Assembly: GCF_000518765.1 (NCBI RefSeq)
Contig: NZ_JAEF01000023.1
Coordinates: forward strand, 1 to 64,000
Origin: Ruminococcus flavefaciens ATCC 19208
Lineage (GTDB): Bacteria > Bacillota > Clostridia > Oscillospirales > Ruminococcaceae
Length of the DNA: 64,000 nucleotides
Direction of reading: 5' to 3'
In this document: positions 34,914-42,694 of the stretch, in pieces
Numbering within the stretch: position 1 is the stretch's first letter
How the letters are laid out: every line of letters starts with the position of its first letter
Translations under genes and position numbers: made by a program
The notes under the pieces: model-generated
The model's input: only the letters and a program-made list of their open reading frames with translations
The model's database searches: none
Told to the model about the DNA's origin: nothing

Positions 34914-34952
34914 AAGAACCTGTATCTTCCGAAAGCGCTGATACAGGTTCTT
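34914..34952. terminator. Long stem-loop between the pump-like gene and the LCP gene
   Basis: AAGAACCTGTATC (34914-34926) pairs with GATACAGGTTCTT (34940-34952), a 13-bp perfect stem. There is no good T-run after it, so termination may be weak or the hairpin may be a processing site. Confidence 0.5.
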
Positions 34953-34974
34953 AAAGCATAGAAAGGACACAACC

Positions 34975-36390
34975 ATGCCAAACAGATATAATGGCAAAGA
35001 CCATGACGAAATAAAAAATACTGACGATGAGGATACAATGCTGCTCCCTGATGATCTTAATGATTACAGGGCATATCGGCAGCCAAATCAGGAGCTCCCA
35101 CACCTGAGGAGAGTCGGCAGCAATGCCCCCCGTCCACAGCAGAAAAACGGCGAGAGAGTGTATACTTCAAACGATCCGCCCCAGTTCCCCCAGTCGGGAC
35201 AGCCGCCTCAGTTCCCTCACAGCTCTGCTCCACCTCCGCCGATGCATCAGCAGCAGGACGGACAGTATTACGACTATAATCAGCAGCCGCCTCAGAACTA
35301 CAGCGGCTATACACAGGCTCCGCAGACTGCTCCGACAGCACCGCCTCCACCGCCGCCCCAGCGTCCTGCTTCTCAGAAAAGAACTTCGCAGGCTCCCGAG
35401 CCTGAATATCAGCCCAAAAAGAAAAAGCGCAGGCATAAATCTCTTGCTGGAAAGATAATCGGCAGGATAATAAAGTCTCTTTTAGGTATATTCCTTGTGC
35501 TTTTCGGAGTATACTCGTGTACTTCCATAAGCCTTATAAACAAGATGAACCATGTTGAAACAGGAAACCGTACTCACTATTCAGATAATGTCGGCAGAGG
35601 TCATGTACGCAGTGTGCTTGTAATCGGTACTGACGGTAGAACCAATGATGACCGCGGACGTTCGGACTCTATGATACTCGTCTCACTTAACAGCAAGACC
35701 AATGAGCTTATTATGACTTCATTCATGCGTGACTGCTATGTTGAGATCCCCAACAACGGCTGGAACAAGCTAAACGCTGCCTATGCATTCGGCGGTCCTG
35801 AGCTTCTCATGGATACTATCGAGTATAATTTCGATGTACGTATAGACGATTATGTTTCTGTTGATTTTGCTTCATTCGTATCCGTTGTTGACTCTGTCGG
35901 CGGAATTGATATAGAAGTGAGTGACGAAGAAGCAGAAGAAATAAACGTTATCCTCATATCTGAGGTAAATGAACTTATGGGCGATGACAGAATGTCCGAC
36001 CTTCTGGAACACGGCGGAAAGCTCCACCTCAACGGCAAGCAGGCACTCTCCTACTCTCGTATCCGTAAGGTCGGCAACAGCGACTTTGAACGTACAGAGC
36101 GTCAGCGCAGAGTTATGTCCCTTATCATTGCAAAACTCAAGTCGTTCAGACCTTCAATGTTCAAACACCTTGCATCTGACGTTATTCCAGATGTTTCAAC
36201 GAATATGTCAACACTCGATGCTTATCTGCTCTCTCTTAGACTGCCTTTCGCAGCAAGATATAAAATGAAGCAGATACAGATACCTTACGACGGTACATTC
36301 TATGGCGCAGATGTTGATGTGGGAAATGTTCTGCAAGTAGACTTTAACGCAAATATGGACGTTATCGAAAGAGAAGTATTTGCAAAATAA
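34975..36390 (+). CDS. LytR-CpsA-Psr (LCP) family cell-wall polymer ligase
   Basis: 471 aa. Residues 1-145 are a cytosolic, very Pro/Gln-rich tail (PPQFPQSGQPPQFP and similar). One membrane helix lies about 160-185. The LCP domain follows: SVLVIGTDGR, DDRGRSDSMILVSL with the conserved Asp/Arg, MTSFMRDCYVEIP, NKLNAAYAFGG, FASFVSVVDSVGGIDIEV, and the basic ALSYSRIRKVGNSDFERTER. LCP enzymes transfer lipid-linked glycopolymers such as teichoic acid or capsule to peptidoglycan. Ribosome site GAAAGGAC. The long Pro-rich tail is unusual for the family. Confidence 0.93.
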   Translation: MPNRYNGKDHDEIKNTDDEDTMLLPDDLNDYRAYRQPNQELPHLRRVGSNAPRPQQKNGERVYTSNDPPQFPQSGQPPQFPHSSAPPPPMHQQQDGQYYDYNQQPPQNYSGYTQAPQTAPTAPPPPPPQRPASQKRTSQAPEPEYQPKKKKRRHKSLAGKIIGRIIKSLLGIFLVLFGVYSCTSISLINKMNHVETGNRTHYSDNVGRGHVRSVLVIGTDGRTNDDRGRSDSMILVSLNSKTNELIMTSFMRDCYVEIPNNGWNKLNAAYAFGGPELLMDTIEYNFDVRIDDYVSVDFASFVSVVDSVGGIDIEVSDEEAEEINVILISEVNELMGDDRMSDLLEHGGKLHLNGKQALSYSRIRKVGNSDFERTERQRRVMSLIIAKLKSFRPSMFKHLASDVIPDVSTNMSTLDAYLLSLRLPFAARYKMKQIQIPYDGTFYGADVDVGNVLQVDFNANMDVIEREVFAK

Positions 36391-36396
36391 CATAAA

Positions 36397-36427
36397 AAGC
36401 CTCCTGATATTCAGGAGGCTTGATTTT
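36397..36427. terminator. Bidirectional terminator
   Basis: AAGCCTCCTGA (36397-36407), loop TAT, TCAGGAGGCTT (36411-36421), then GATTTTTT on the plus strand; A-runs upstream give T-runs on the minus strand. It serves the converging LCP and aminotransferase genes. Confidence 0.88.
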
Positions 36428-37699
36428 TTATTCAGCAAGAAGCTTTTCAGCAGCTGCTATCTTTACGCATATCACAAACAGCTCCATTGCCTTTGCGAGA
36501 TCCTCTATCGGAGGATATGTAGGAGCAAGTCTGATGTTCTTGTCCTCTGGATCAACTCCGTATGGGAAAGTAGCGCCTGCACCTGTAAGTGTTACGCCTG
36601 CGTCCTTGCAGAGCTGAACTATTCTCTTTGCACAGCCGTTCGGAGCATTGAATGAGATGAAGTATCCTCCCTCAGGTGTTGTCCATGTACCGATACCGAG
36701 CGGTGCGATCTCACTCTGGAGCTTTTCACATACAAGACTGAACTTTGGAGCAATGATAGCCATGTGCTTCTTCATATGCTCAACCATATTTTCATATGTA
36801 CCAAAATACTTGACATGGCGCATCTGGTTCATTTTATCGTAACCAATTATGCTGATGCCGAGATACTTTTTAAGCTCTTCGATATTCTCCTTGCTTGCGC
36901 CCATTACTGCAACGCCTGCACCGGGGAATGTTACCTTTGATGTTGAACCGAACATATAAACAATGTTCTCGTTGCCTGCCTTCTTAGCCTCGTCAAGTAT
37001 ATTAAGTATATACTTGGGCTTATCTGTAAGATGATGTATGCAGTAAGCATTATCCCAGAATATTCTGAAGTCCTTTGCAGCGGGCTTGAGTGCAGCAAAA
37101 CGCTTTACTGTCTCGTCGCTGTATGAGATACCGTCAGGATTTGAATACTGCGGTACACACCAGATACCCTTTACAGCTTCGTCCTTTACAAGCTCCTCTA
37201 CCATATCCATGTCAGGACCTGTAGGAGTCATAGGAACATTTATCATCTCTACGCCGAAAAACTCAGTTACCTTGAAATGTCTGTCATAACCGGGTACAGG
37301 ACACAGGAACTTGATCTTTCCGCACTGTGACCACGGCTTGCTTCCGAGTATGCCCTTATTGAATGCGCACTGTACTGTAAAGAACATGGCATTAAGACTT
37401 GAATTACCGTAAATGATGACTTCATCAGAAGCAACGCCCAGCATATCCGAAAACAGCTTCTTTGCCTCGGGAATACCGTCAAGTATACCATAATTGCGGA
37501 CATCGTTTCCGCACTCGCTCATAAAGTTTCCGTCATCGAAAACCCTGAGCATATCTACACTCAGCTCAAGCTGTTCCTTACACGGATTACCTCTTGCCAT
37601 ATTGAGACAAAGCCCCTGACCCTTGAAGTCATTATAGAGCTTCTCGTTCTCGCTCTTGAACGAAGCGATCTCATCTTTTGTCATCTGGGATAAATTCAT
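36428..37699 (-). CDS. Class I aminotransferase (aspartate aminotransferase-like, MocR-type clade)
   Basis: 423 aa PLP enzyme. Motifs are GNPCKEQLELS near 35, YGNSSLNAMFF, PVPGYDRHF, CVPQYSNPDGISYSD with the substrate Asn/Pro, DNAYCIHHL with the cofactor Asp/Tyr, FGSTSKVTFPGAGVA with the PLP lysine, and NIRLAPTYP with the carboxylate Arg. It matches the atypical aminotransferase group whose characterised members act on aspartate; another amino donor is possible. The frame extends 68 codons further, but ATG 37699 follows AAAGGTGAG and starts the conserved domain. It has its own promoter and terminator. Confidence 0.9.
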   Translation of the reverse strand: MNLSQMTKDEIASFKSENEKLYNDFKGQGLCLNMARGNPCKEQLELSVDMLRVFDDGNFMSECGNDVRNYGILDGIPEAKKLFSDMLGVASDEVIIYGNSSLNAMFFTVQCAFNKGILGSKPWSQCGKIKFLCPVPGYDRHFKVTEFFGVEMINVPMTPTGPDMDMVEELVKDEAVKGIWCVPQYSNPDGISYSDETVKRFAALKPAAKDFRIFWDNAYCIHHLTDKPKYILNILDEAKKAGNENIVYMFGSTSKVTFPGAGVAVMGASKENIEELKKYLGISIIGYDKMNQMRHVKYFGTYENMVEHMKKHMAIIAPKFSLVCEKLQSEIAPLGIGTWTTPEGGYFISFNAPNGCAKRIVQLCKDAGVTLTGAGATFPYGVDPEDKNIRLAPTYPPIEDLAKAMELFVICVKIAAAEKLLAE

Positions 37700-37760
37700 T
37701 ATAAGGATCTCACCTTTCAAATATTTATAAGTGCATAACAGCACAAAATCTCCAAATAAA

Positions 37761-37789
37761 AGTATATCACAGCATTCGGACATTTTCAA
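37761..37789 (-). promoter_or_regulatory. Promoter of the aminotransferase gene
   Basis: Minus strand TTGAAA (37789-37784), 17 bp, TATACT (37766-37761) with TGA upstream of the -10 box. Confidence 0.7.
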
Positions 37790-37937
37790 GTGACAATATA
37801 ACAAATTATAATGCAGGAAAACTTTTTTTTTTGTTGTTTTCGCAATTATGCCTGTATATAGCGATATTCTCTTTTGGAATGGCAATAACTCCATATATTT
37901 CAAATGTAAATGTTTGATGAAAAATAGGCGAAAGTTA

Positions 37938-37966
37938 TTGACTTTTATGGCGATTTTGTATATAAT
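37938..37966 (+). promoter_or_regulatory. Promoter of the transglutaminase-dockerin gene
   Basis: TTGACT (37938-37943), 17 bp, TATAAT (37961-37966). The 329-bp gap 37700-38028 holds only the two divergent promoters, T-rich sequence near 37821-37840 and leader sequence. Confidence 0.75.
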
Positions 37967-38028
37967 ATAAGTATATAGAAAAAGTACATAGGGGATGGGA
38001 ATTAATTGCTTCAGTAGGAGGTATCTTT

Positions 38029-39720
38029 ATGAAAAAATTAATCTCATCGACGATCTCTGTTGTGACATCTATGGCTATGCTCGCCGGCGGCTGCTTAGGT
38101 TCGGCATTTGCTGAGGGCAATACGACATCGCAAGGATCGGAACAAATGGAGAGCGAGGTATATCTCGGGGATATTGATATATTTTCGCCTCAGACTCTTA
38201 ACAATCCTGAAATTGCTTCAAACTACAATATCGGTTCATATAATTACGGTGATATGCTTGATGAAAACAATCTTGCAGTATACAATGCCGTAAAAGCTTT
38301 TACAGGACCGACAGACCAGGCATTTACTGTAACACTCCCGAATCCTGTAAGCGTAAAGCTTTCATCTTCTCCTTATTCATCAAGAGGCTTCAAGGACGAA
38401 GACGCTGAAAAGCTTCAGAACGCATTTATTGAAAACTGTAAACCCGGACTGGACTGCGCATTCTTTGATATGCCTGAGCTTTACTGGGTAGAACCATCAA
38501 ACTGGGCTATTGCCATCGGAAAGGATACGTCTTTTACTTCAAACTGGCCTTTATCAAGCGGATATACTGCATATATATACAGTATTACCATATATCCTGC
38601 TTATCTGAGCTGCTTTGAATCAGTCGATGAGGCTGCGGATTATGGCAAAAAGCTTGAAGATGCTCTCGAAAGTGTTGACATTTCAGGAGAAACAAGATAT
38701 GAACAGCTGAAAAGTATCCATGATTACATAGCTAAGTTTACATTTTATGATACGGATGCAAAATTCAGCAGCTCTTCACTTGGTGCTCTTGTTGAACCGG
38801 GAGTTGTATGTGAAGGATATTCCGAGGCTTTCAAGCTCATCTGTGACAGACTTGATATTCCCTGTGTATGTGTTTTCGGCAACCTCAATGAAGAAGACAA
38901 TTCTGCACATATGTGGAATTATGTAATGATGGAGGACGGAAACTGGTACGCTATGGACGTAACATGGGACGATACTGACGGAAATGGCGGTCGTCAGGTA
39001 AAGTATGATTATTTCCTGAAGGGTTCAAAGCGCTTCTTCACAAATCATACTCCTGAAAATGCCTATACCATTACTCCGCTGAATTATCCCGAGATATCCG
39101 AAAACGATTACGTATACACGAAACCGGTAACAACAACATCCACCACTACTACTACGACTACCACCACAACAACGACAACATCAAAGCCAACTACTACGAC
39201 AACTACAAAAACAACAACGACTACATCAAAGCCGACTACTACGACAACTACAAAAACAACAACGACTACATCAAAACCAACCACTACGACAACTACAAAA
39301 ACAACAACGACTACATCAAAGCCGACCACCACGACAACTACAAAAACAACTACAACAACATCAAAACCGACTACCACGACAACTACAAAAACAACTACAA
39401 CAACATCAAAACCGACTATCACCACTACTACAAAAACGACTACAACTACTACTGCAGCACCTTTCACATCCACAACTACTACTTCGTCCACGACCTCTAC
39501 CACATCACAGACCACGACCACCACAACCACCACTGTTATCCACGAAAAGCTTATAGGAGATGTCAATCGCGACGGCGAAGTAAATGTTGCGGATCTTGTT
39601 TACTTGCAGAATTCACTGCTCGGCAAGGTTAGGCTGCGTTCTATGTGCGACTGCAACGAGGACGGGCTTGCTGATGTTTTTGACCTTATATTCTTAAGAA
39701 AACTGCTTATTAATCATTAA
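38029..39720 (+). CDS. Secreted transglutaminase-like protein with Thr-rich linker and C-terminal dockerin
   Basis: 563 aa. A signal peptide spans 1-29. A transglutaminase-like cysteine domain lies at about 215-330: VCEGYSEAFKLICDRLDIPC holds the Cys, NSAHMWNYVMM the His and YAMDVTWDD the Asp of the triad. An extraordinary linker (about 365-505) is made almost only of Thr with SKP every 15 residues, and a dockerin closes the protein (GDVNRDGEVNVADLVYLQNS, DCNEDGLADVFDLIFLRKLL). The enzyme may be a peptidase or crosslinker in the cellulosome or on the surface; the family does not fix the reaction. Ribosome site AGGAGG, own promoter and terminator. Confidence 0.9.
   Translation: MKKLISSTISVVTSMAMLAGGCLGSAFAEGNTTSQGSEQMESEVYLGDIDIFSPQTLNNPEIASNYNIGSYNYGDMLDENNLAVYNAVKAFTGPTDQAFTVTLPNPVSVKLSSSPYSSRGFKDEDAEKLQNAFIENCKPGLDCAFFDMPELYWVEPSNWAIAIGKDTSFTSNWPLSSGYTAYIYSITIYPAYLSCFESVDEAADYGKKLEDALESVDISGETRYEQLKSIHDYIAKFTFYDTDAKFSSSSLGALVEPGVVCEGYSEAFKLICDRLDIPCVCVFGNLNEEDNSAHMWNYVMMEDGNWYAMDVTWDDTDGNGGRQVKYDYFLKGSKRFFTNHTPENAYTITPLNYPEISENDYVYTKPVTTTSTTTTTTTTTTTTTSKPTTTTTTKTTTTTSKPTTTTTTKTTTTTSKPTTTTTTKTTTTTSKPTTTTTTKTTTTTSKPTTTTTTKTTTTTSKPTITTTTKTTTTTTAAPFTSTTTTSSTTSTTSQTTTTTTTTVIHEKLIGDVNRDGEVNVADLVYLQNSLLGKVRLRSMCDCNEDGLADVFDLIFLRKLLINH
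39181..39450 (+). repeat. Six tandem 45-bp repeats encoding the Thr-rich linker
   Basis: Units start at 39181, 39226, 39271, 39316, 39361 and 39406, each with TCAAARCC. Each encodes SKPTTTTTTKTTTTT; the last reads SKPTITTTTK. Differences are mostly synonymous third-position changes (ACT/ACC/ACA/ACG). Confidence 0.92.
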
Positions 39721-39740
39721 TTGTTCTTCCATTTTCAAAA

Positions 39741-39780
39741 CGTCAGAGGCTCCGAACTTATATCGGAGCCTCTGTACGTT
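39741..39780. terminator. Stem-loop after the transglutaminase-dockerin gene
   Basis: AGAGGCTCCGA (39745-39755) pairs with TCGGAGCCTCT (39763-39773), extended by ACGT on both flanks. The T-run is missing, so it may be a weak terminator. Confidence 0.6.
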
Positions 39781-39923
39781 AATGCAGCTTTACAAATATC
39801 ATGCTTTGTGGTATTATATCAAGATAAGTACGTTCCTTGCCGTGTACATCATAAAGATATTCGTTTATGCTTTCGGCTGTATGCCGATACCGACCATTAA
39901 GAAAGGGCTCCGTTTCCGGGAGC

Positions 39924-40814
39924 ATGAAAAATATGAAAGAACCATATTCAAAGCGTAATAAGTTCATAATGATCTTTACCGCTGTTTTCATGCGGTGGGC
40001 GATGATGTTTATTATCATCTTCTCCCTTATATCTTTTATCGACCTTTTTTCATCAGGTCTCAGCGGACGGCAGACTGCAAATTCTATGACTTTCCGTGTT
40101 ATTTTTGCAGCTATCGGTTCCGTTATCGCAAACCTTGTTGCAAGACTGTTTATTTTACCGCGTCTTAACAGACAGTATATGGTATTCCGCAAAATACTCC
40201 AGAAGATCGCTGAGTGCGGATACTCTGACGAGGTCATATCCAAAATGGAGGATCAGCTCACATTTTGCAGAGCTGAGCCGCGGAAATACACTGCTTATAC
40301 TAATCAGTATGCCATGTTTCTTGCGGAAGCCTACATGTCTCTGAGACAGTTTGAAAAGGCTGAGGCAAAGCTTGAAATAGCTGATATCGACTTCATGCAG
40401 GTACAGGCTAAAAATCCTGAATCTCTGCCTGCACAGCATAATATCGTAATGCTTTGCGTTCTGTGGGTACAGCTTTACGCAGGTCGGAACGATAAGAAAA
40501 AGGTGGAGGATCAGCTCAGGAACAGCGAGCGATATTTCGCTAAATACCGTGGAATGAACGAGATCACCGACTATTTTATGGATACAGCTTATTTTGAATC
40601 TCTAATGATACATGAGCAGTATGACAATGCTTTGAAGCTGCTTAACAAGTATGCTAAAGATGAACAGCTCTCATTCGGTGTTTTCCTTGATAAAGCACGA
40701 TGCCTGAAAAAAATGGGCAGGCTCGACGAAGCAGCTGCTTTCTTCGACAGAGCATATGAACAGGCTACAAACGACTGGCGCAGAAAAACAGTTGATATTG
40801 AACGTAATATATAA
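39924..40814 (+). CDS. Membrane protein with TPR-like cytosolic domain
   Basis: About 296 aa. Two membrane helices (about 15-37 and 55-75) precede a helical domain with repeated A/L/Y patterns: AMFLAEAYMSLRQFEKAEAKL, FESLMIHEQYDNALKLLNK and KARCLKKMGRLDEAAAFFDRA are tetratricopeptide-like units. It probably scaffolds a membrane complex; no enzyme motif is present. Start choice is uncertain: ATG 39924 lies right after GGGAGC, and ATG 39933 has better spacing. The frame is open back to 39867 but without a ribosome site. Confidence 0.75.
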   Translation: MKNMKEPYSKRNKFIMIFTAVFMRWAMMFIIIFSLISFIDLFSSGLSGRQTANSMTFRVIFAAIGSVIANLVARLFILPRLNRQYMVFRKILQKIAECGYSDEVISKMEDQLTFCRAEPRKYTAYTNQYAMFLAEAYMSLRQFEKAEAKLEIADIDFMQVQAKNPESLPAQHNIVMLCVLWVQLYAGRNDKKKVEDQLRNSERYFAKYRGMNEITDYFMDTAYFESLMIHEQYDNALKLLNKYAKDEQLSFGVFLDKARCLKKMGRLDEAAAFFDRAYEQATNDWRRKTVDIERNI

Positions 40815-40849
40815 TGAAAGCTCCTGAATTATCAGGAGCTTTCATTTTT
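40815..40849. terminator. Terminator between converging genes
   Basis: TGAAAGCTCCTGA (40815-40827), loop ATTA, TCAGGAGCTTTCA (40832-40844), then TTTTT. Confidence 0.9.
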
Positions 40850-40867
40850 ATATTTTGAATGGAGTAT

Positions 40868-42493
40868 TTATGATTTTACAGGCTCAAGTGTTGCTATCTT
40901 ATGGAGAAGGAATTCCTGGATACGGACAGCATCGTTTGATGTTATACCCTTGCTTGCGGTATCAACATCTCCGTTTGCCTGACCCTGTGCCGTGATGGCG
41001 TTGGCATCTGTTCCGCCGATCCCGTATTTGTTCGGATTAGCAAGGCTCTGCATGATAAGAACTATATCTGACATATCAATATCGCCGTCACAGTTGACAT
41101 CGCCCCATGTATTTGCCTTAGCTTCAGGTGCGGCTGAAGTTGTAACTGTTGAAGCAGTCGTTTCAGATGTTGATGTAACAAGTGTAGAAGTTACTGTAGT
41201 TGTCGAAGTTATGGTAGTGGTAGTAACAGTTGTTGTAGTCGTTGAAGTAGTAGTAGTAGTTGTTGTTGTTGTTTCCTTTGGCTTGAAGCCAGATATCTCG
41301 TTAAAAAGCTTCTTTAATTCCTGATCTACAAGCTTGCAGACAGATCTGTCATAATGTCCCTTGATAACAGTTCCGTCATCTGTAGTCGAATCCGGAGTTG
41401 ACCAGAGTACGGGACAAAGTCCGTGTTCGTATGCTGATTTGCAGACAGAGCTAAGGAAAAGTCTTACAGACTCAGGATCTTTTCCCTTTGTAGGACAGCC
41501 GTATTCGCCGACAATTACAGGTATACCCTTATCTATGTATCCCTTTTTCATCATTTCCATATTGTCATTGAGTTCCTTGTAGTCATCAGCTGTTCCCCAT
41601 GTAGAACGAGCCTTTGCCCATGTTTCATCCTTATCTTCGAGGATAGCAAACCCAGCGGGAGTATAGTAATGCACGGATACTGCCATACGGTTTGCGGGAT
41701 CGTCAGGCATTTTGAAAAGCGGATCACAGGTGCGGTCAAAGCCGGTGTTATAGCCTGATATAAGCAAATGACGCTTAGGATTGTTGCCCCCTGAATTCCT
41801 TACAACATCTACAAACTTCTGATTTATCTCGTTTACAAGTCCATAGGATTCAGCCTTTCCGTCGGTACTTCCCCACGGATTCCATACGCTCTCCCAGCCA
41901 AGCTCCTCATTCTGTGACTCAAACATGAGCTTGTCACCGTAATCCTTAAAGCTGTCAGATATCTGCTCCCACATTATCTTGTAACGCTTCATGCACTCGT
42001 CCTTATTATCAGGGAATGTATTTACCCAGCCGTTATCCCAGTGGATATTGATGATACAGTACATATCAGCATCTATTACCCAGTCAACTATCTCGTGTAC
42101 ACGCGCATCAAGTTCATCGCTGATCTTGTAATTTTCTCCCATAAGGTTTGACCATGCAACTGGAACGCGGACAACTCCAAAGCCCTCATCAGCCATTCCC
42201 TGTATCATGGCTTTTGTTATAACAGGACTTCCCCAAGCTGTCTCATAGTCCTTAACGGTAAGGATCCCGTCGCCCCACTGTGCATCAACATCGGCGATCC
42301 AGTCTCCGCAGGCTTCCATAGTATTACCGAGGTTTATTCCTATTCCCATATCCTTGACTATTTCCATAGTCGTCATGTCGCGCATACTGTTATCAGCAGC
42401 ATATGCTTTTCCGTCTGACTGCGGAAAGCCTCCGAAATAAGAAGCCACTACCACAGCCGCAAGTACAAAACTGCACTTTTTTGTTCTCATCAT
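40868..42493 (-). CDS. GH5 endoglucanase with C-terminal dockerin
   Basis: 541 aa. A signal peptide spans 1-33. The GH5 barrel (about 40-390) has GINLGNTMEACGD, VVRVPVAW, INIHWDNGW, the acid/base Glu in FESQNEELGW, a conserved VHYYTP and the nucleophile Glu in VIVGEYGCP. The layout fits subfamily 4, which includes cellulases and xyloglucanases. A Thr-rich linker (about 400-460) leads to a dockerin: GDVNCDGDIDMSDIVLIMQS is the first calcium loop and the second (NGDVDTASKGITSNDAVRIQ) is longer and less canonical, with the spacer NPNKYGIGGTDANAITAQG. It is exported and attached to the cellulosome. The ribosome site GGAGGAAATA overlaps an MMRT start; own promoter. Confidence 0.95.
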   Translation of the reverse strand: MMRTKKCSFVLAAVVVASYFGGFPQSDGKAYAADNSMRDMTTMEIVKDMGIGINLGNTMEACGDWIADVDAQWGDGILTVKDYETAWGSPVITKAMIQGMADEGFGVVRVPVAWSNLMGENYKISDELDARVHEIVDWVIDADMYCIINIHWDNGWVNTFPDNKDECMKRYKIMWEQISDSFKDYGDKLMFESQNEELGWESVWNPWGSTDGKAESYGLVNEINQKFVDVVRNSGGNNPKRHLLISGYNTGFDRTCDPLFKMPDDPANRMAVSVHYYTPAGFAILEDKDETWAKARSTWGTADDYKELNDNMEMMKKGYIDKGIPVIVGEYGCPTKGKDPESVRLFLSSVCKSAYEHGLCPVLWSTPDSTTDDGTVIKGHYDRSVCKLVDQELKKLFNEISGFKPKETTTTTTTTTSTTTTTVTTTTITSTTTVTSTLVTSTSETTASTVTTSAAPEAKANTWGDVNCDGDIDMSDIVLIMQSLANPNKYGIGGTDANAITAQGQANGDVDTASKGITSNDAVRIQEFLLHKIATLEPVKS

Positions 42494-42543
42494 TATTTCC
42501 TCCTTAGATCTTAATATCCCGATCAGACCTTTTACCCATTTGT

Positions 42544-42572
42544 ATTATAACACCTTTTTTTACGCATTGCAA
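42544..42572 (-). promoter_or_regulatory. Promoter of the GH5 gene
   Basis: Minus strand TTGCAA (42572-42567), 17 bp, TATAAT (42549-42544). Confidence 0.75.
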
Positions 42573-42662
42573 CATAATATTGATATTTTTCAAAGTTTTA
42601 TGTATTAATATTACTATAAAATACACCTAATCTTCATTTTTTTCACCTTAAGTCATAAAATC

Positions 42663-42687
42663 AGCGGCACAAATGATCTGTGCCGCT
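42663..42687 (-). terminator. Terminator of the DUF4874/DUF4832 dockerin gene
   Basis: AGCGGCACA (42663-42671) pairs with TGTGCCGCT (42679-42687). On the minus strand the hairpin follows the stop at 42695 by 7 nt and is followed by GATTTTA. Confidence 0.7.
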
Positions 42688-42694
42688 ATATTTT

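Noticed and set aside
37801..37810. TATAAT on the minus strand as the aminotransferase -10 box
   Set aside because: No -35 box at a proper distance; the TTGAAA/TATACT pair at 37761-37789 is better.
39181..39450. Regular 45-bp repeats resembling a CRISPR array
   Set aside because: The repeats are contiguous without spacers and encode the Thr-rich linker.
39108..39566. A 152-codon Val-rich frame on the minus strand
   Set aside because: It is the complement of the Thr repeat region and has no ribosome site or promoter.
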